Origin: Calliopum simillimum
Lineage: Eukaryota > Arthropoda > Insecta > Diptera > Lauxaniidae
DNA: 64,000 bases
Reading direction: 5' to 3'
Assembly: GCA_951812925.1 (NCBI GenBank)
Contig: OX638368.1
Coordinates: 69,030,569-69,094,568 of the forward strand
In this document: one piece after another, positions 1 to 11,875 of the stretch
Position numbering within the stretch: the stretch's first letter is position 1
Layout of the letters: every line of letters begins with the position of its first letter
Position numbers and translations under genes: made by a program
The notes under the pieces: model-generated
The model's database searches: none
What the model was told of the DNA's origin: nothing
The model's input: the letters and a program-made list of their open reading frames with translations, nothing else

Positions 1-11
1 CCCAGGAAAAA

Positions 12-382
12 ACGGACATAATCCCCATAACGATATTTTGTTATTGACAACAGCCGCAGCTCAGGATTTACAACTCCCAAAAATTCCAATACCGTTTCCG
101 CGGTGGCCTTCAGCCGCTGATCAGTCTATATTATATCCAACACCTAGTTTGCTAGCCACAGTAATTTTACATAAGGGTAGGGGTAAGTGGGCGGCCTGCG
201 GCAGCAGCTCAGGATTTAAAACTCCCAAAAATCCTACACCGACTTTGCGGCGGCCTTCGGCCGCAGATCAGTCTATAACATCCAACACTATATAAATTTT
301 TTAAATGGATTATTGCAAACATTTCAATCTTAATTAAATTTGCGGACATAGCCCCCATGACCAAAATGGGGATTATGTCCGT
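12..382. mobile_element. Short element with inverted ends, inside a Ty3/gypsy fragment
   Basis: Position 13 begins CGGACATAATCCCCAT and the inverse ends at 381, giving matching inverted termini about 370 bp apart. The right end carries a second, smaller copy of the same inversion (342-381). The interior holds two diverged GC-rich repeats. It sits directly before a retrotransposon pol fragment. No clear target duplication is visible, so the superfamily is open. Confidence 0.4.
53..292. repeat. Two diverged tandem units, about 145 bp apart
   Basis: Both units contain the string CAGCTCAGGATTTA, then ACTCCCAAAAAT, then a GC-rich GCGG(T/C)GGCCTTC block, then GATCAGTCTATA and CATCCAACAC or a close variant. 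The open frames over this stretch are a product of the GC-rich repeats and do not look coding. Confidence 0.55.
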
Positions 383-388
383 TGCGAC

Positions 389-1650
389 TATGTGCGGTAA
401 CTTGAGCTGACACAGAAAAATCGGAAATTCGAATGGAGTAGCACACAAGAAACTGCATTCCAAAAGCTGAAAGAATTATTGTCTACAGCGCCAGTACTTG
501 CGTATCCAATACCAGGCGAAAAATTTGTATTGGACACCGATGCGAGTGGTTATGGTATTGGAGGAGTTTTGTCCCAAGTCATCCATGGACAAGAAAAAGT
601 CGTCGCATATTTCAGCAAAATTCTGTCGAAACTATTGCGTAACTCGGAGAGAGTTACTGGCTCTAATGGAATGCGTAAAACACTTCCATAAGTACTTGTA
701 TGGACAGCACTTTCTCCTGAGGACAGACCATGCGGCATTAAGGTGGCTACTTCAACATACCTTGCAGAGCTATGATTTCACCATAGAACATCGCAAAGGA
801 AGCCGGCATGGAAATGCAGATGCACTTTCCGGTCGTCCATGTAAAATTGAATGCGGTCATTGTTCAAGAACGGAAAATAAAGCTGGAACGATTGATGTGC
901 GCCTTTTGAACGTTTTGCCTGATGAAAAGTGGACAAATGAGGAGATACAACGGGATCAGCGCACTGATACGGATTTGGCAACTATAATTAAGTATAAGGA
1001 GCTGGGTAGGAAACCGGCGTGGCAAAAAATCTCAAGTGAAAGCCAAATCTGTAACGCATACTGGTTGCCTATACCGAATGTGGGAAAGCGAGGATGGCAA
1101 AATTCGCTCAAAACTGTTGGTTATTCCAAAGGCAAAATTTAAGGAAATAATCGAGGATTATCATAATGGATCGAGTGGTGGACATCTGGGCATAACAAAA
1201 ACCACAGAGAAAATAAAGAAACGGTTTTACTGGGTAGGATGCCAAGAAACAGTTGCTGACTGGATCCGCTGTTGTGATCAATGTGCGATTGCTTAAGGAC
1301 CAAGGCGACGAACTCGAGGGAAAATGCATCAGTATAACGTTGGAGCTCCCTTTGAGAGGATAGCCATGGATATAGCTGGACCTTACCCAATCAGCAATGC
1401 AGGGAATAAATACATCCTTGTGGTAATTGATTACTTCAGTAAGTGCCAGAAGTATATCCCATTCCCAATCAAGAAGCAAAAACAGTGGCAGACATTTTTA
1501 TCAAAAATTGGATTTGTCGATATGGAGCTCCACTTGAGTTGCATTCCGACCAAGGAAGAAATTTTGAGTCGACACTTTTTAAGGAGGTTTGTGGCATTAG
1601 GCATGCGCTTATTTTACGATTTTCTGAATTTCGTTGATGCTGCCCCCTGA
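389..1650 (+). pseudogene. Broken Ty3/gypsy retrotransposon pol fragment (RNase H and integrase)
   Basis: Remnant of a Ty3/gypsy polyprotein that once copied and integrated retrotransposon cDNA. Order: connection to the RT end (FEWSSTQETAFQKLK-like), RNase H with its first Asp in LDTDASGYGIGG near 530, RNase H end with TIEHRKGS near 775-800, integrase HHCC zinc finger near 1160-1290 (YHNGSSGGH, then CDQC), and the integrase core with Asp in MDIAGP near 1365 and Asp in HSDQGRNF near 1545. Damage: a frameshift near 640, an internal deletion near 760 before the tether, a stop at about 1294 after the zinc finger, another frame change near 1480, and truncation before the catalytic Glu. Gag, protease and most of RT are absent. 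It differs in sequence from the intact element at 39-50 kb, so it is a separate lineage. Non-functional. Confidence 0.9.
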
Positions 1651-2236
1651 AGGTCAAGGTCGAGTTGAGGTTTCAGGCAAAAAATAATGAAAATTTTTTT
1701 TAAACTTGATTAAATTAGTCAAAGAATAATTTTATCTTATAGCAAATTGAAATAGCTTTCTAACAAGGTATAATTGTTTAAAATCGGGTGATAAATACGA
1801 ATTCTATGAATTTTTCTTTTATCGACATTAGCAAAATTGTCGTAAAATGCCATACTACTACATATTAGTTGTTCATGAGAGTTGCAATGTAAATAAACAG
1901 TACCGTGTAAAAATAAACGTTTGTTATTTAAATAAACCATTTTATAACTAAATAAAGTGTGTGTTTTTGATTGCTACACAATCCAGTGATCGAACTCAGA
2001 AAACTGTGAGAGACTGAAATTAACGTCATAAGAGACAGGAAATTTCTTTAACACTAGCCTTCTTTGCCTGCTCCGCTAGGCATGTTTGTTTTGTTTTTTG
2101 ATTCCCAATAGCTTAGAAGGTATACAGGGATAAAATTTTGATTTACGCCACTGCCACGTCACCAATAAAAATTTAGGTATTTTGAGAAAGTTAATTTCAT
2201 TTCAAACCATCTTAAAAATTGGCAATGGCATAGCTG
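1651..2236. other. AT-rich spacer, nothing recognised
   Basis: No coding signal, inverted termini or tandem repeat that I can support. Confidence 0.5.
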
Positions 2237-2605
2237 GAGTGTCCCAGGAAACCATCAATTAAGGCTTGTTGATAGTTTGCCTTAGATGTTTTTCCTGTAG
2301 TACATCTAGATATTCTTCGTTTTGACTATGAAGCCTTCGGGAAGCATCGGGTATTCCAAAAAACTATCAGTTAAAGTTTGTTGATAGTTCACCGTAGATT
2401 TTTTCCCTCTCGTGTACCAAGATATTCTTCGTTTTGACTATGAAGCCCTCGGGTGACCTTCGGCAAACTTCGGGTGTTCCAAAAAACTTTCAGTTATGTA
2501 CAACTTTTTGAAAGCTTGCTATAGATATTTTTCCTCTCGTTTACCTAGATATTCTTCGTTTTGACTATTAAGCCTTCGGGTGGTCTTCGGAAAACTTCGT
2601 GTATG
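2237..2605. repeat. Three tandem units of about 115-125 bp
   Basis: Each unit holds TTCCAAAAAACT(A/T)TCAGTTA or a variant, then TTGTTGATAGTTT, a T-rich pyrimidine block, GATATTCTTCGTTTTGACTA and AAGCC(T/C)TCGGG. Units begin near 2237, 2346 and 2468. Downstream (2655-2700) comes a stretch resembling the internal tandem units of fly Helentrons, so this may be a degraded Helentron interior. Confidence 0.75.
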
Positions 2606-2897
2606 GCATAAAAACATTTCCATACTTAATATATACTCATTTCCAAATTTTCAGCTCAATTGGACGAATGGTTTCTGAGTGATAATGCTTCAGACAGACA
2701 CACAGTCATTTTTATATATATAGATAATTCAATTCAACATAATTCAATTAAAATAATATTAAATGCAGTAAATTATTTATTATTTGTAAGTTTCTTAATG
2801 TGTTTAACAATATATTTTTCCATTTTTCTTTTGTGTTTAAAAATATTTTGCATTGTTAATAATTTTAATTTTTTGTGTTTTTAAAAAATAAAGACCC
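2606..2897. other. AT-rich tail ahead of the hammerhead-like motif
   Basis: Very AT-rich with no recognisable protein. Its placement just upstream of a PLE-style hammerhead core suggests it may be PLE 3' non-coding sequence, but no PLE coding sequence is visible. Confidence 0.3.
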
Positions 2898-2930
2898 CTG
2901 AAGAAGTCGCCAAAAAAGTGACGAAACGTC
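2898..2930 (+). ncRNA. Hammerhead-ribozyme-like core, PLE terminal type
   Basis: CTGAAGA (2898-2904) is followed by a stem II of GTCGC paired to GTGAC around a C/A-rich loop (2906-2922), then GAAA (2923-2926) and CGTC. This is the conserved core arrangement CUGANGA, stem II, GAAA. I could not build convincing stems I and III, so it may be degenerate or need a partner copy. Similar cores mark Penelope-like element ends. Confidence 0.55.
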
Positions 2931-2944
2931 GGGACAAAATTGAC

Positions 2945-4545
2945 TAATAAATTGACTCCAAAAACGAAAATATTAAATTAGAAATTGACCCAAACAATTT
3001 GAAGAAGAAATAAATGTTTTTATTAACGAGCAATAAATCAAGTTTAAATTTTTAAATTTACGAAGAAAATTGTACCGTTGAGGTCCTCGTACTTAGGTAT
3101 ACTTTTGCGCTTTGAAAGAGGATACATTTAGAGGTCAAAATCTTTTGTTTGTGATCATCAGTCATTATTTGCCTCAATATTTATGTGTCCCCGATTTTCC
3201 CCCGACTGTCCCCGATTGTCCTCGTTTTTTTCGTATAAATATCGTTTTGTCCCCGATTTTTCTCACACAGACATGGTCACCGTAAATAACGATTTTACTT
3301 GAAACAGTATTATAATCCTGAAACCATTACGAAAACATCCCCATACCCCGATTTGGTCGTTAGTATAGTTCGCTTCAAAATTCGTAGGAGCCCACTGTAT
3401 GTATAAGAGATTTTAAAATAAATACTTTTTGTCTTGTGATTATCTTAACTATTTTCTGTGTTTTTAACGATTTGAGTGAACTCGCCGATATTGAGAATGG
3501 CTCGCTGCTCAACTACATTAATAGTACAAAATGAATATAAATATTCTTTACAGTTTCCTTTAAAGGATATCTAATCCAGACCCTGACAACCCCTCCTACC
3601 AGCCAGCCGATCACTTATGTGGTATAAAAACGGCTTAGTATCGTTTTACTTAGCCACCACTCTAATCTAATCTAATCTAATCTTCTGTATTTATGAAAAA
3701 TTTAGTGCTCTATCTTAAATACTTTCATTATTATTTCAGTTATCTTTATTTCCACTGACGAACAAAAAGACGTGCATGTTAATAAATTGTCTCAGGAGTT
3801 AACGCTGATCAAAAACTCAGTTTTGGCCAAGTTAACCTCTGTTTTGAGAAAAATTAGATAAAAGAATTATTCAAACAAATAAAGGAATTTTTTACGTGTT
3901 TTAAGTTAATGCCAAAGAAAGTGTTACAATTTCCCATAGTACAGTGTTGTATTTATTATTGTCAAAGTTAGCGCATGCTTTTTAAGCATTACTACAAAGT
4001 TAGGAAAAATCAATTTTAGAAAGCTTAAAGCAATATGTGTCAATAAATATATTTTTCTGAGTATAGACCTTTTGTGAGAAAAAATTTCGACATTCTTTAG
4101 TTAACATAAATAACATTTATATAAAAAAAGCGAATTAGATCTGCAATAAGGTAATTTGATTGAAGTGATAACTGTTAATTCATTTCTTCTGCTTCTTGAA
4201 TGCTTTTAACATTGTTTAATTTATTTATCACTTCTTAAAACAGAAATTATTATTCTTATTGTATAATAATATCCCCATAACAAAAGCATAATTTATTAAT
4301 GTATTTAAATTATTATGTGAAGATATTTCGCAGCAATATTTTTTATATAAATTTATTTTATTTGCAATCCATTTTAGACAACCCATTGTAGGGGAGAAGG
4401 ATTTTGACAACAATTTTTTCTTCTAAATGCAACTATCCATATTGTTTTGAATACACATAGATTGTGCAGAAATATGTGTACTTTTATAAACTAACAAAAT
4501 TTCGCTATATTTGTTAATTTCGGTATTGGTAGCAAAAAACCATAA
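2945..4545. other. Non-coding spacer with small simple repeats
   Basis: CCCCGATT-type words recur at 3189-3262. A TCTAA microsatellite lies at 3660-3683, just after a TATAAAAACGGC box (3623-3634). The rest is AT-rich with no supported gene. The TATA-box-plus-short-repeat stretch could be part of a solo LTR, but I see no matching terminal repeat. Confidence 0.4.
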
Positions 4546-4776
4546 TTAAAATAAATGTTGAAACCTCCTACCTTTAGGGAGGCTTCGTCGCTCATTTAAA
4601 TTCTTTGTTTCCTTTAATTTTTGGAAACCTTCGACCTTTTTCTTGTAGATGGTAAAGGATGAATTCATTCCAGTGATGGGATAACGAAAATCGGAGACTT
4701 CGTCTTGAATCGGGACCATATTCAGCAAATCATTCGGAGAAAGAAGATCAGAGCCTTCATCAAGCTCAGGATCTAA
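4546..4776 (-). pseudogene. Possible coding remnant, unrecognised
   Basis: A 76-codon open frame on the minus strand, less AT-biased than its surroundings. It starts just after an in-frame stop with an acidic stretch (LDPELDEGSDLLSPNDLL) and passes to a basic stretch with KKKVEGFQKLKE. No family is recognised, no start codon is evident at the upstream edge and no neighbouring exon can be joined. It could be an exon of an old transposase or gene, or chance. Confidence 0.25.
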
Positions 4777-5569
4777 TTAAGGCTGATTCCATATCCATTT
4801 GTAAATCGGAATTGGGATTGGACTCCATACAGTGTGAAAAATTAAATTCAGGGAAAATTGTTAATTTATATGGATAAATTTCAGTTGCCAAATCCTCCCA
4901 AATCAATTTGTTTCCAAATTTCCAAAATTTCACAGTTTTCTTTAATTTATTTTGCAAACCCCATACGTAATATTAATGGTAATAATTTCTTAAAGTGTCT
5001 GCTCGAAAAAAAAAAAAAAAAACGGAAATTTAATGTTATATTTCACACAAAAAACAACAAAAAAATATAACATCACCTTGCTACAAATATACAAAATTAC
5101 GACTAGCCACGCAAACAAGCCGAATTGCGGAGTGAAATTTTTATAACTGCGTAACATTAGGAGCAACATTTTTTGTATTACACGCGGGAGTTAGTGTGAA
5201 TAGAAATGGTAAAATTTGGCACTGACAAAGCCTCCCATGTGTCGAATTCTTGGAATTGCGGTCTCACAGCACCAAAATGATCTCTTTGATGGAAATAAGG
5301 ACTGGTTCAACATTTGAACATTTGATGCATCCCAAAAAATGTTTGTTTTAAAATTTAAACCACAAATTTTGTTTGTATTCAGGACCGCTTTTCGGTTTTT
5401 GAAATGGATTGGGATGCATCAAATATTCTCTGAAATGGAACAAATTTATATTTTGTATCAAAGACAACATTTTTCTGCGGCGGGAGCGCAGTTCTAAAGA
5501 AGTTTTTTTTTACCAAACAAATTTAAGCCTACTATACAACAGTTTGAAAAGTTTATTTTGCTGTATGAA
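4777..5569. other. AT-rich spacer with a small hairpin
   Basis: TTTGATGCATCCCA near 5320 is inverted as TTGGGATGCATCAAA near 5408, giving a hairpin of about 110 bp. A long A tract lies at 5009-5022. Nothing else is supported. Confidence 0.4.
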
Positions 5570-5897
5570 GGGGAATGTCGTCAGGGTTGGGCCACTTTTT
5601 AACTTTCCTCTGTACCTTTTTTATATATTTGAATATCACCAAATTATTTGTCTTATTTAAAAGTTTGGACCCTTACCTGCAACACACACATAGGGCAACT
5701 CGCTGCGATTTCGGAAAAAAAAGCTATTGACGAAACTAAAAAAAAAGTAGTCAGGGTTGGGCCATTATAGTCAGGGTTGGGCCACCACCAAATATTGATA
5801 AAATTTGTACTAAAATAGTGTGTAATGAATATGCATGACTTTTTAAAGTTTTTCATTCGATTACACAAACTTTCGATGAGAAATCTCCATAATAACA

Positions 5898-6480
5898 TTA
5901 ATCTGAATCACAATTTGAGCATACATAGTAACTCTTTGTGAGATTGACGCACTTCAAGTGCACGTCTCGCTTGCATTCAATGCATGCGATTGAATTGTTT
6001 CGATTCAGTTTCGCAGGCATCGGTTCCAAGCATATAATGCAGAAGTCTTGATCCACATCTTCGTCGGGAGAGGATTTTTTTGTGCTTTTTTCAGTGGGCG
6101 ACCTCGTTTAGCAGGTGTTGTTTTTGCGTTCGATTTCTTCGCTTCTGATTTCGTGCGTTTTTTAGGCGTTTTCGAAGCATTGCGCATCTGTTGCTTTTTA
6201 CGTAACTCGTCGCGGCTTTCTGGGGAGGTTATGACCGAGCTTTCATCGGCCGGCACACCGGATTGGATTTCACTGTTGGCGCAGCCGCTTGCAGAGGCCC
6301 GACCAATCACAAAATCGTAGAAAGGGTGGACTCATGAGACGAAGAAGTCTAAGGCCGAGAAGAAGTCGATAGTTCCTCGTGTGTTTCACTCGCTGCTTTC
6401 TTGTGCATGCCGAAAGAACTCGCTACTTTGCCGTTCGGTCAACTCTGGGAGTGTCCAAAACGGTAATGTTAATTTTCTGT
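5898..6480 (-). pseudogene. Transposase C-terminus with PHD finger (broken)
   Basis: Reading from about 6480 down: a poorly preserved stretch, then a Lys/Arg-rich tail (ELRKKQQMRNASKTPKKR, AT-hook-like KRGRPLKK) to about 6067. After a frame change near 6066 comes a zinc finger, CIIC-CIEC-HLKC-CSNC, ending CDSD and a TAA at 5900-5898. The Cys4-His-Cys3 spacing is that of a PHD finger. Basic linkers followed by a C-terminal PHD finger ending in a CDSD-like tail are common in insect pogo/Tigger-like DDE transposases, which fits the TA-flanked ends of this family. The catalytic DDE domain is not visible, presumably displaced or deleted by nested elements. Confidence 0.6.
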
Positions 6481-6840
6481 GTTCCAAAAAACCGACTAAG
6501 TAATGTTATTTTACTGATACGAACTAAAAATTGATGTGGCCCAACCCCGACTACACGAGTGGCCCAACCCTGATGACAAGCGTGTTTTTCGATCGCTCAA
6601 TACTACATGCGAACAGGTTAGGGAATTGAGAACTTGTTAATGGTTCGACCCTTAATGGATATATGTACTTACTTTGACGGAGGCATTGTTCTTCACCTAG
6701 TTTTGAGTCGTTTTTCACTGCTATTACAAAATTTTTTTAACTATCGAAAACAACAGAGACAAACCACGCCAAGTGTGTACCCCAAATTCCACTTAATGAT
6801 AAAATTTAATTTTAATAACCTGAATCTAATGCTTAGATTA

Positions 6841-8159
6841 CACTATGCAACAGCCAAATCTCCCAGTGAATGCCACTATCCATTTCGTATGTAAAATGGG
6901 CTGCTGATTCCGAAAATCGGATTTTTTTTTTTTTTTCGTGTCGTTTTCGAGATATCGGTCATTTTCGGACCAAAAAAAAAAAGGTAGTTCCATTTAAATA
7001 CAAATACCTCAATAACTAATGTTTGTATTTAAATGTATTATATGTCTGTCATATTAAAGGTAATTAAATTACCTACAAATGATATTCACATCACTTTTTG
7101 GTTGGTTTGTTAGTTTCGGCGAAATAAATTGATTTCTAAAACAACATTTTTTTTTTTTTCGAAAAAATTAACAAAAAATCAAAATCAACTGCAGATTTAT
7201 ACAAGAAGAAATAACTTTTTTATATTTTTTTTTTGTATCATAGACTAGATATTTGTGAAGAAAATAAGATACCACTTAAAAAAATCCTTGGAAAAATGCA
7301 AAAGTTGTATACAATTCATTGAAAAGTTACCAAAATGCGTTTTTCCCTATTTTTTTCGGTTTTTTGTAATAAACTGTTCGACAATTAAAACTTTTTGTAA
7401 AACACATGAGAAAAACCAAATAATTCTTAAAGTAGGCGTTAAAAAAAAATACCCGTGTCTCGTCGTTTTTCTCCAGCACGTCACATGTGGGTCATTTTGA
7501 CCTAAATATGGGGGGGTCAAAATGACCCACTTGTAAGGGCCTTAGAGGGTTAAAATTTTCTACAAAAATATTCCTCGTAATATCCTGCATAAGTTTACTG
7601 AACACGTAATACACCTCAAACGTAAGGATCATATATGTAGTTGAATTCGTCGATTTAACACAAGAATGCGCTATTTTTGTATTTTTCATGTACAGTGTAT
7701 TAAAAAACTTCAAAAATCGATTAAAAAAAATCTGACGTGCTGGAGAAAATCGACGAGACACGGGTATTTTTTTTAACGCCTACTTTAAGAATTTTTTGGA
7801 TTTTCTCATGTGTTTTACAAAAAGTTTTAATTATCGAACAGTTTATTACAAAAAAAACGAAAAAAATAGGGAAAAACGAATTTTGGTAACTTTTCAATGA
7901 ATTGTATACAACTTTTGCATTTTTCCATCGATTTTTTTAAGTGGTACGTTTGAATATAAACATTGGGTCTTGAGATATTTGTATTTAAATGGAACTATCT
8001 TTTTTTTTTTGGTCCGAAAACCGAAAATGACCGATATCTCAAAAACGACACGAAATAAAAAAAAATAATGCGATTTTCGGAATCAGCAGCCCATTTTACA
8101 CATAAAATGAATAATGGCATTCCCTGGGGGAAAAAATTTTACTCATTTGTTGCATAGTG
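6841..8159. mobile_element. Palindromic (foldback) element, left member
   Basis: CACTATGCAAC at the left is inverted as GTTGCATAGTG at the right. The arms match over long stretches, including GGGCTGCTGATTCCGAAAAT and its inverse. Its centre carries an inner palindromic element at 7372-7843. Confidence 0.75.
7372..7843. mobile_element. MITE of the ACTGTTCGACA family, copy 1
   Basis: Begins AACTGTTCGACAATT and ends with the inverse. The interior includes an inverted pair GTGGGTCATTTTGACC / GGTCAAAATGACCCAC (7486-7531). It shares termini and interior (CTTAAAGTAG-CGTTAAAAAAAATACCC) with the element at 20775-21185. Confidence 0.7.
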
Positions 8160-9594
8160 TTATTAGTAAACATTCCCTATACAAAAAATTTTTAAAATTT
8201 TAATTTTTACATAATTTTTTATAAAATTCAAAATTGATCGAACTAAAATTTTTAAAATTTATTTCATGAAAACTGTTTACCCAACCTAAATGAAATTTTA
8301 CAGGCATGTAAAAAAAATGTCAGATTTTAAAAACAATATTTAAAATAAATTTTTTTTTCTATTTTGTTACTTTTTTTAAGTTTTTAAATAAAGAATTTTC
8401 TTTTTTATGCTTTCTTAATGTGATAATTTTTTATTTTTTTTTATTATAAGCGTATAATATTTAAGTTCTTGAATTCGTAAGAAAATTGGACTGCCCGACA
8501 CTATTTATACCAAATTTAACTTTTTAACTGCGTAGCGGCGAGCTGTAAATCTGCAGCTCACGCTATTTAGGCCAGTCAAATTATGATTTTATCTCGGAAT
8601 GAGCGATAATAAGCTGAAAACTGGTATACACCTCCATTATAGTGTTCTAAAAGTAGTCTCAAAAGTCTCGTGTCTGCGTCTTAAGTTATTCAAGGTCAAA
8701 GATCAAAAAATCAGTTTCTTGCGAATATCTTGCAAACGGTTGATTTTTTAGAAAAAATAGTGCGGTACATATCATAAAATCCCCCTTAAAGAGATGGTTT
8801 TGATTATTTCGTGCGACTCATCGTTCTTGCGTTATGGCACTTTAAAAATCAACATATTGCTATGCACACTAATACGCTGCATGTATGAATTACCAAGCTT
8901 TACCACTTTTCTAATTAGAATATCTCCTAAACTATAAGCCGTACGAAAACAGCTTTGAGTACTTTTTATAGGAAATTACCAGGGCTACAAAATTGCGCTA
9001 TTTTTCTGAAAAAGCAACCGTTTGCGAGATATTTGCAAGAAAATGTTTTTTTTTTACCTTTGACCTTGAATAACTTAAGACGCAGACACGAGACTTTTGA
9101 GACTACTTTTAGAACACTATAATAAAGGTGTATACCAGTTTTCAGCTTATTATATCTCATTCCGAGGTAAAATCATAATTTGACTAGCCTAAATAGAGTG
9201 AGCTGCAGATTTACAGCTCGCCGATACGCAGTTAAAAAGTTAAATTTGGTATAAATAGTGTCGGGCAGTCCAATTTTCTTACGAATTTAAGAACTTAAAT
9301 ATTATACGCTTCTTATAAAAAAAAATGAAAAAATTATCTTATTACGAAAGCTTAAAAAAAGGAAATTGTATATTTAAAAACTTAAAAAAAAAGTAACAAA
9401 ATAAAAAAAATTTTTTTTTAAATTTGACATTTTTTTACGTGCTTGCAAAATTTTATTTAGTTTGGGTAAACAGTTTTCATGAAATAAATTTTCAAAATTT
9501 TAATTCGATCAATTTTGAATTTTATAAAAAATTATGTAAAAATTAAAATTTTAAAAAATTAAAAATTTTTTGTTTAGGGAATGTTTACTAATAA
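8160..9594. mobile_element. Palindromic (foldback) element, right member
   Basis: Left arm TTATTAGTAAACATTCCC, right arm its inverse, with long matching arms around a centre near 8880. The arms include TATTCAAGGTCAAAG, also found in the palindrome at 56808-58989, so the two may be distant relatives. No coding sequence. Confidence 0.75.
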
Positions 9595-9676
9595 CCTAAG
9601 CATTAGATTCAGGTTATTAGAATTAAATTTTATCAATAAGTGGCATTTGGGGTACACACTTGGAGTGATTTGTCTC

Positions 9677-10163
9677 ATTACAAATCCAAAATCACGATTT
9701 ACATCCGCGCATAAAATAATTTAAAAATTTTTTGCCGTCAGAATTTCCAAAAAAAAAATGTCAAACGATGCAGAAAATAGCAAGATCTTCAAATCCAAAA
9801 AATGTTTAGATCGGTCCGACAGACTTTTTTTATACCACTTTTATTGAGAAAATTTACTGAAAAACCGAACAGTGAACAGTGTAATTAGGAATGTATTTTA
9901 AGTAGAATTCAAATAATTGTTTACTCAAATTGGTTGCACCCGCGGTCGTATATTTAAATCGAGGATCCAACATGATGTTTTATTAATGTATTGACTAAAA
10001 TTTTTTAAACGGACAATAAAAATAAACTTGCTTAACTAAAACTTTTTTCGGTAGTCCTTAGCAGAGTTTTTTAAAAATTTTCTTGAAAGTTATGAGCATG
10101 TGAATTTTTAAGTATGTCTTTTTCAAATTGCGATTTCTCCGTAAATATTAACCCAATCCCCGA
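9677..10163. other. AT-rich interior of the pogo-like element
   Basis: Contains one diverged copy (about 9990-10140) of the repeat also present at 63283-63450 (AAACTTGCT-TAACT-AAACTTTT, then GCATGTGAATTTTTA). No gene seen. Confidence 0.4.
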
Positions 10164-10555
10164 TAGTGATGCCATACGGCACAGTTAAAACGCATTACCC
10201 GAATGTTCACCAAAATCATTTTGTAACTTTTTCGCGCAGGCTTGTTGTTTTTTATGTGCGTAGAAATGTTTGATCTATAATATGCATTCCACGCGTAAAT
10301 ATTCCATCAACTTTTCAAGCGCGAGTGGAGAGGAAGTGATCATTGAAAAATTATTCGAAAAAAATCGATTATGGCATCGAGATGTCGTCGAGTTGCAAAA
10401 AATTATTTATTTGTATTTCGATTTTGAAAAAAGTAATTATACCAATTTGAAGAGTAATACGGTAGTTTCTAAAGTGCATTTATATTTTTCCATAAGTTGT
10501 TCTTACTAAGTGATAGGCCTGAATATATTTTAAGCGTGCCATATGGCATCACTGG
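10164..10555. mobile_element. MITE with AGTGATGCCATAYGGCAC termini
   Basis: AGTGATGCCATACGGCAC at the left and the inverse of AGTGATGCCATATGGCAC at the right bracket 390 bp. An open frame of 79 codons inside shows no recognisable domain. The target duplication is not clear. Confidence 0.6.
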
Positions 10556-10769
10556 CGGGAACCGCTTATGTAAATTTTAGAGGTAGATTATTTTCCATTT
10601 ATTTCAATAATTCAATTCGTAAATAATTTATATGGGGAAAATATCAAACTGGGGGGGTTTGAACACCAAAAAATCCACCCCGTGTGAATGGGCCTGGGTC
10701 ATATGAATTTTTCGAGCCTTTTTTTATGCTGTAAATGATTGTGGATGCATCTAACTATTGGGATTATGC

Positions 10770-11680
10770 TTATTTTTGGTTACAATGCTTGTAGTTAATC
10801 GTGAAGATTGTTCGATCATTAAAGCCACGATTTTTGCTGGCATGTCTCGAAATCAAATAAGCCGTTTTATTCACTTTACACTGAAAAAACACATTGATCC
10901 CTTTCACCTTGAGCATCATTTGATGAGTCCATGACACCGTATTTGAGACTGCTCTCATGCAAACAGTTTATTCGAGCCAAACTTCTTCGATTTAGATTCA
11001 TTGCATGGTGTCTGAACACTCTTGGAGGGTATTTGGTGTCCTTTGGTATTTACCGAGGAAAGTATTGTTGTATTCAGTTTGTGGCTGCTCTATTACAAAT
11101 GATCAACGCCCCTCCTGACGACGTTTGTGCCCTCCTATTTCACTTTTACTTCGATAATTTATTAACTGGAATCCCAGTTTTAAATTATTTGTAAAGCCTA
11201 GGCTACAATGTAACGGGAACCATAAGAGAAAATTGCATTCCACACAAATGCCTACTTCCTGGAAAGACATCATGAAAAAAAAAGAAAACAAAGAGGGCAT
11301 ATCAAATTTGCAGAAAACAAGGAATTTGACATCGCCATTGTAAAGTGGAATGATAATAATTGCGTTTTAGTTGCTTCTACTTCACATGGAAGAGATCTAA
11401 AATCGATAGCTACGCTCTTTTGTAGAACAGAATGGAAGCGTATAATGGTCGAAAGTCTAAAGGCAGTCGAACCATATAATTAATGTATGGAAGGAACTAA
11501 TCGAATGGATCAAAATTCACGTTTTGATGGAATTGCTCATTACGTTGGTGAATGTGATCGACTTAGATGTAAATATAGACCGTGCAAAAACCAAATCTGA
11601 AATAGGTGCATAAGATGCGATGTAGATTTATGCGTTAGATGTACTTCAATGTTCCCAGCCGCAAAATTTTTACATCTCCA
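10770..11680 (+). pseudogene. Decayed piggyBac-type transposase
   Basis: Remnant of a piggyBac/PGBD transposase (DDE_Tnp_1_7 fold), which excises and inserts DNA at TTAA. Seen in order: an N-terminal block with MSRNQISRFIHF near 10845; the first catalytic Asp in SFDESMTPY near 10920; SCKQFIRAKLLRF and WCLNTLGGYLVSFGIY; the second catalytic Asp in HFYFDNLLTG near 11150; GYNVTGTIREN near 11200; an IVKWNDNN block near 11345; GTNRMDQN near 11490; and a C-terminal Cys-rich finger (CKYRPCKN, then RCDVDLCVRC) near 11570-11650. At least four frame changes or stops are present, and the segment between the MDQN block and the finger is largely deleted. No TTAA-flanked ends could be assigned. Dead copy nested in the pogo-like element. 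Confidence 0.85.
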
Positions 11681-11689
11681 AAAAAGACT

Positions 11690-11875
11690 TTTTCAAACTA
11701 AAATCAAACACATTTTAAAGAACATCATTTCCTCAAGTTTCATTACTTAAATTTTCCCACTAGTTTTCAAACAATTTTCCATCAAAATTTTCCGGCTGAA
11801 AAAAGTTGAAATATCTATAATTATGTTGTTTTTGAATAATTTTGAATAAAAGTTCTTGAGGAAATTGACACACTT
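11690..11875 (-). repeat. Isolated satellite monomer
   Basis: Nearly identical, in inverse, to 33160-33345, including the CAGCCGGAAAATTTTGATGG block. This is one monomer of the satellite forming the arms of the 20.5 kb element, here lying inside a different transposon. Confidence 0.8.

Larger units (their letters stand above)
6756..9676. repeat. Nested giant palindrome, 2.9 kb
   Basis: The outer arms are 6756-6836 and 9596-9676: GAGACAAACC then AAGTGTGTACCCCAAATT on the left, inverted on the right. Between them lie two separate palindromes, 6841-8159 and 8160-9594, back to back. The structure looks like successive foldback insertions, each inside or beside the last. Confidence 0.8.

Noticed and set aside
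6048..6320. 90-codon plus-strand frame rich in Phe
   Set aside because: It is antisense to the Lys-rich PHD-finger remnant, which has the recognisable domain.
10270..10509. 79-codon gene
   Set aside because: It lies entirely inside a MITE with inverted ends, has no domain and has repeat-like composition.
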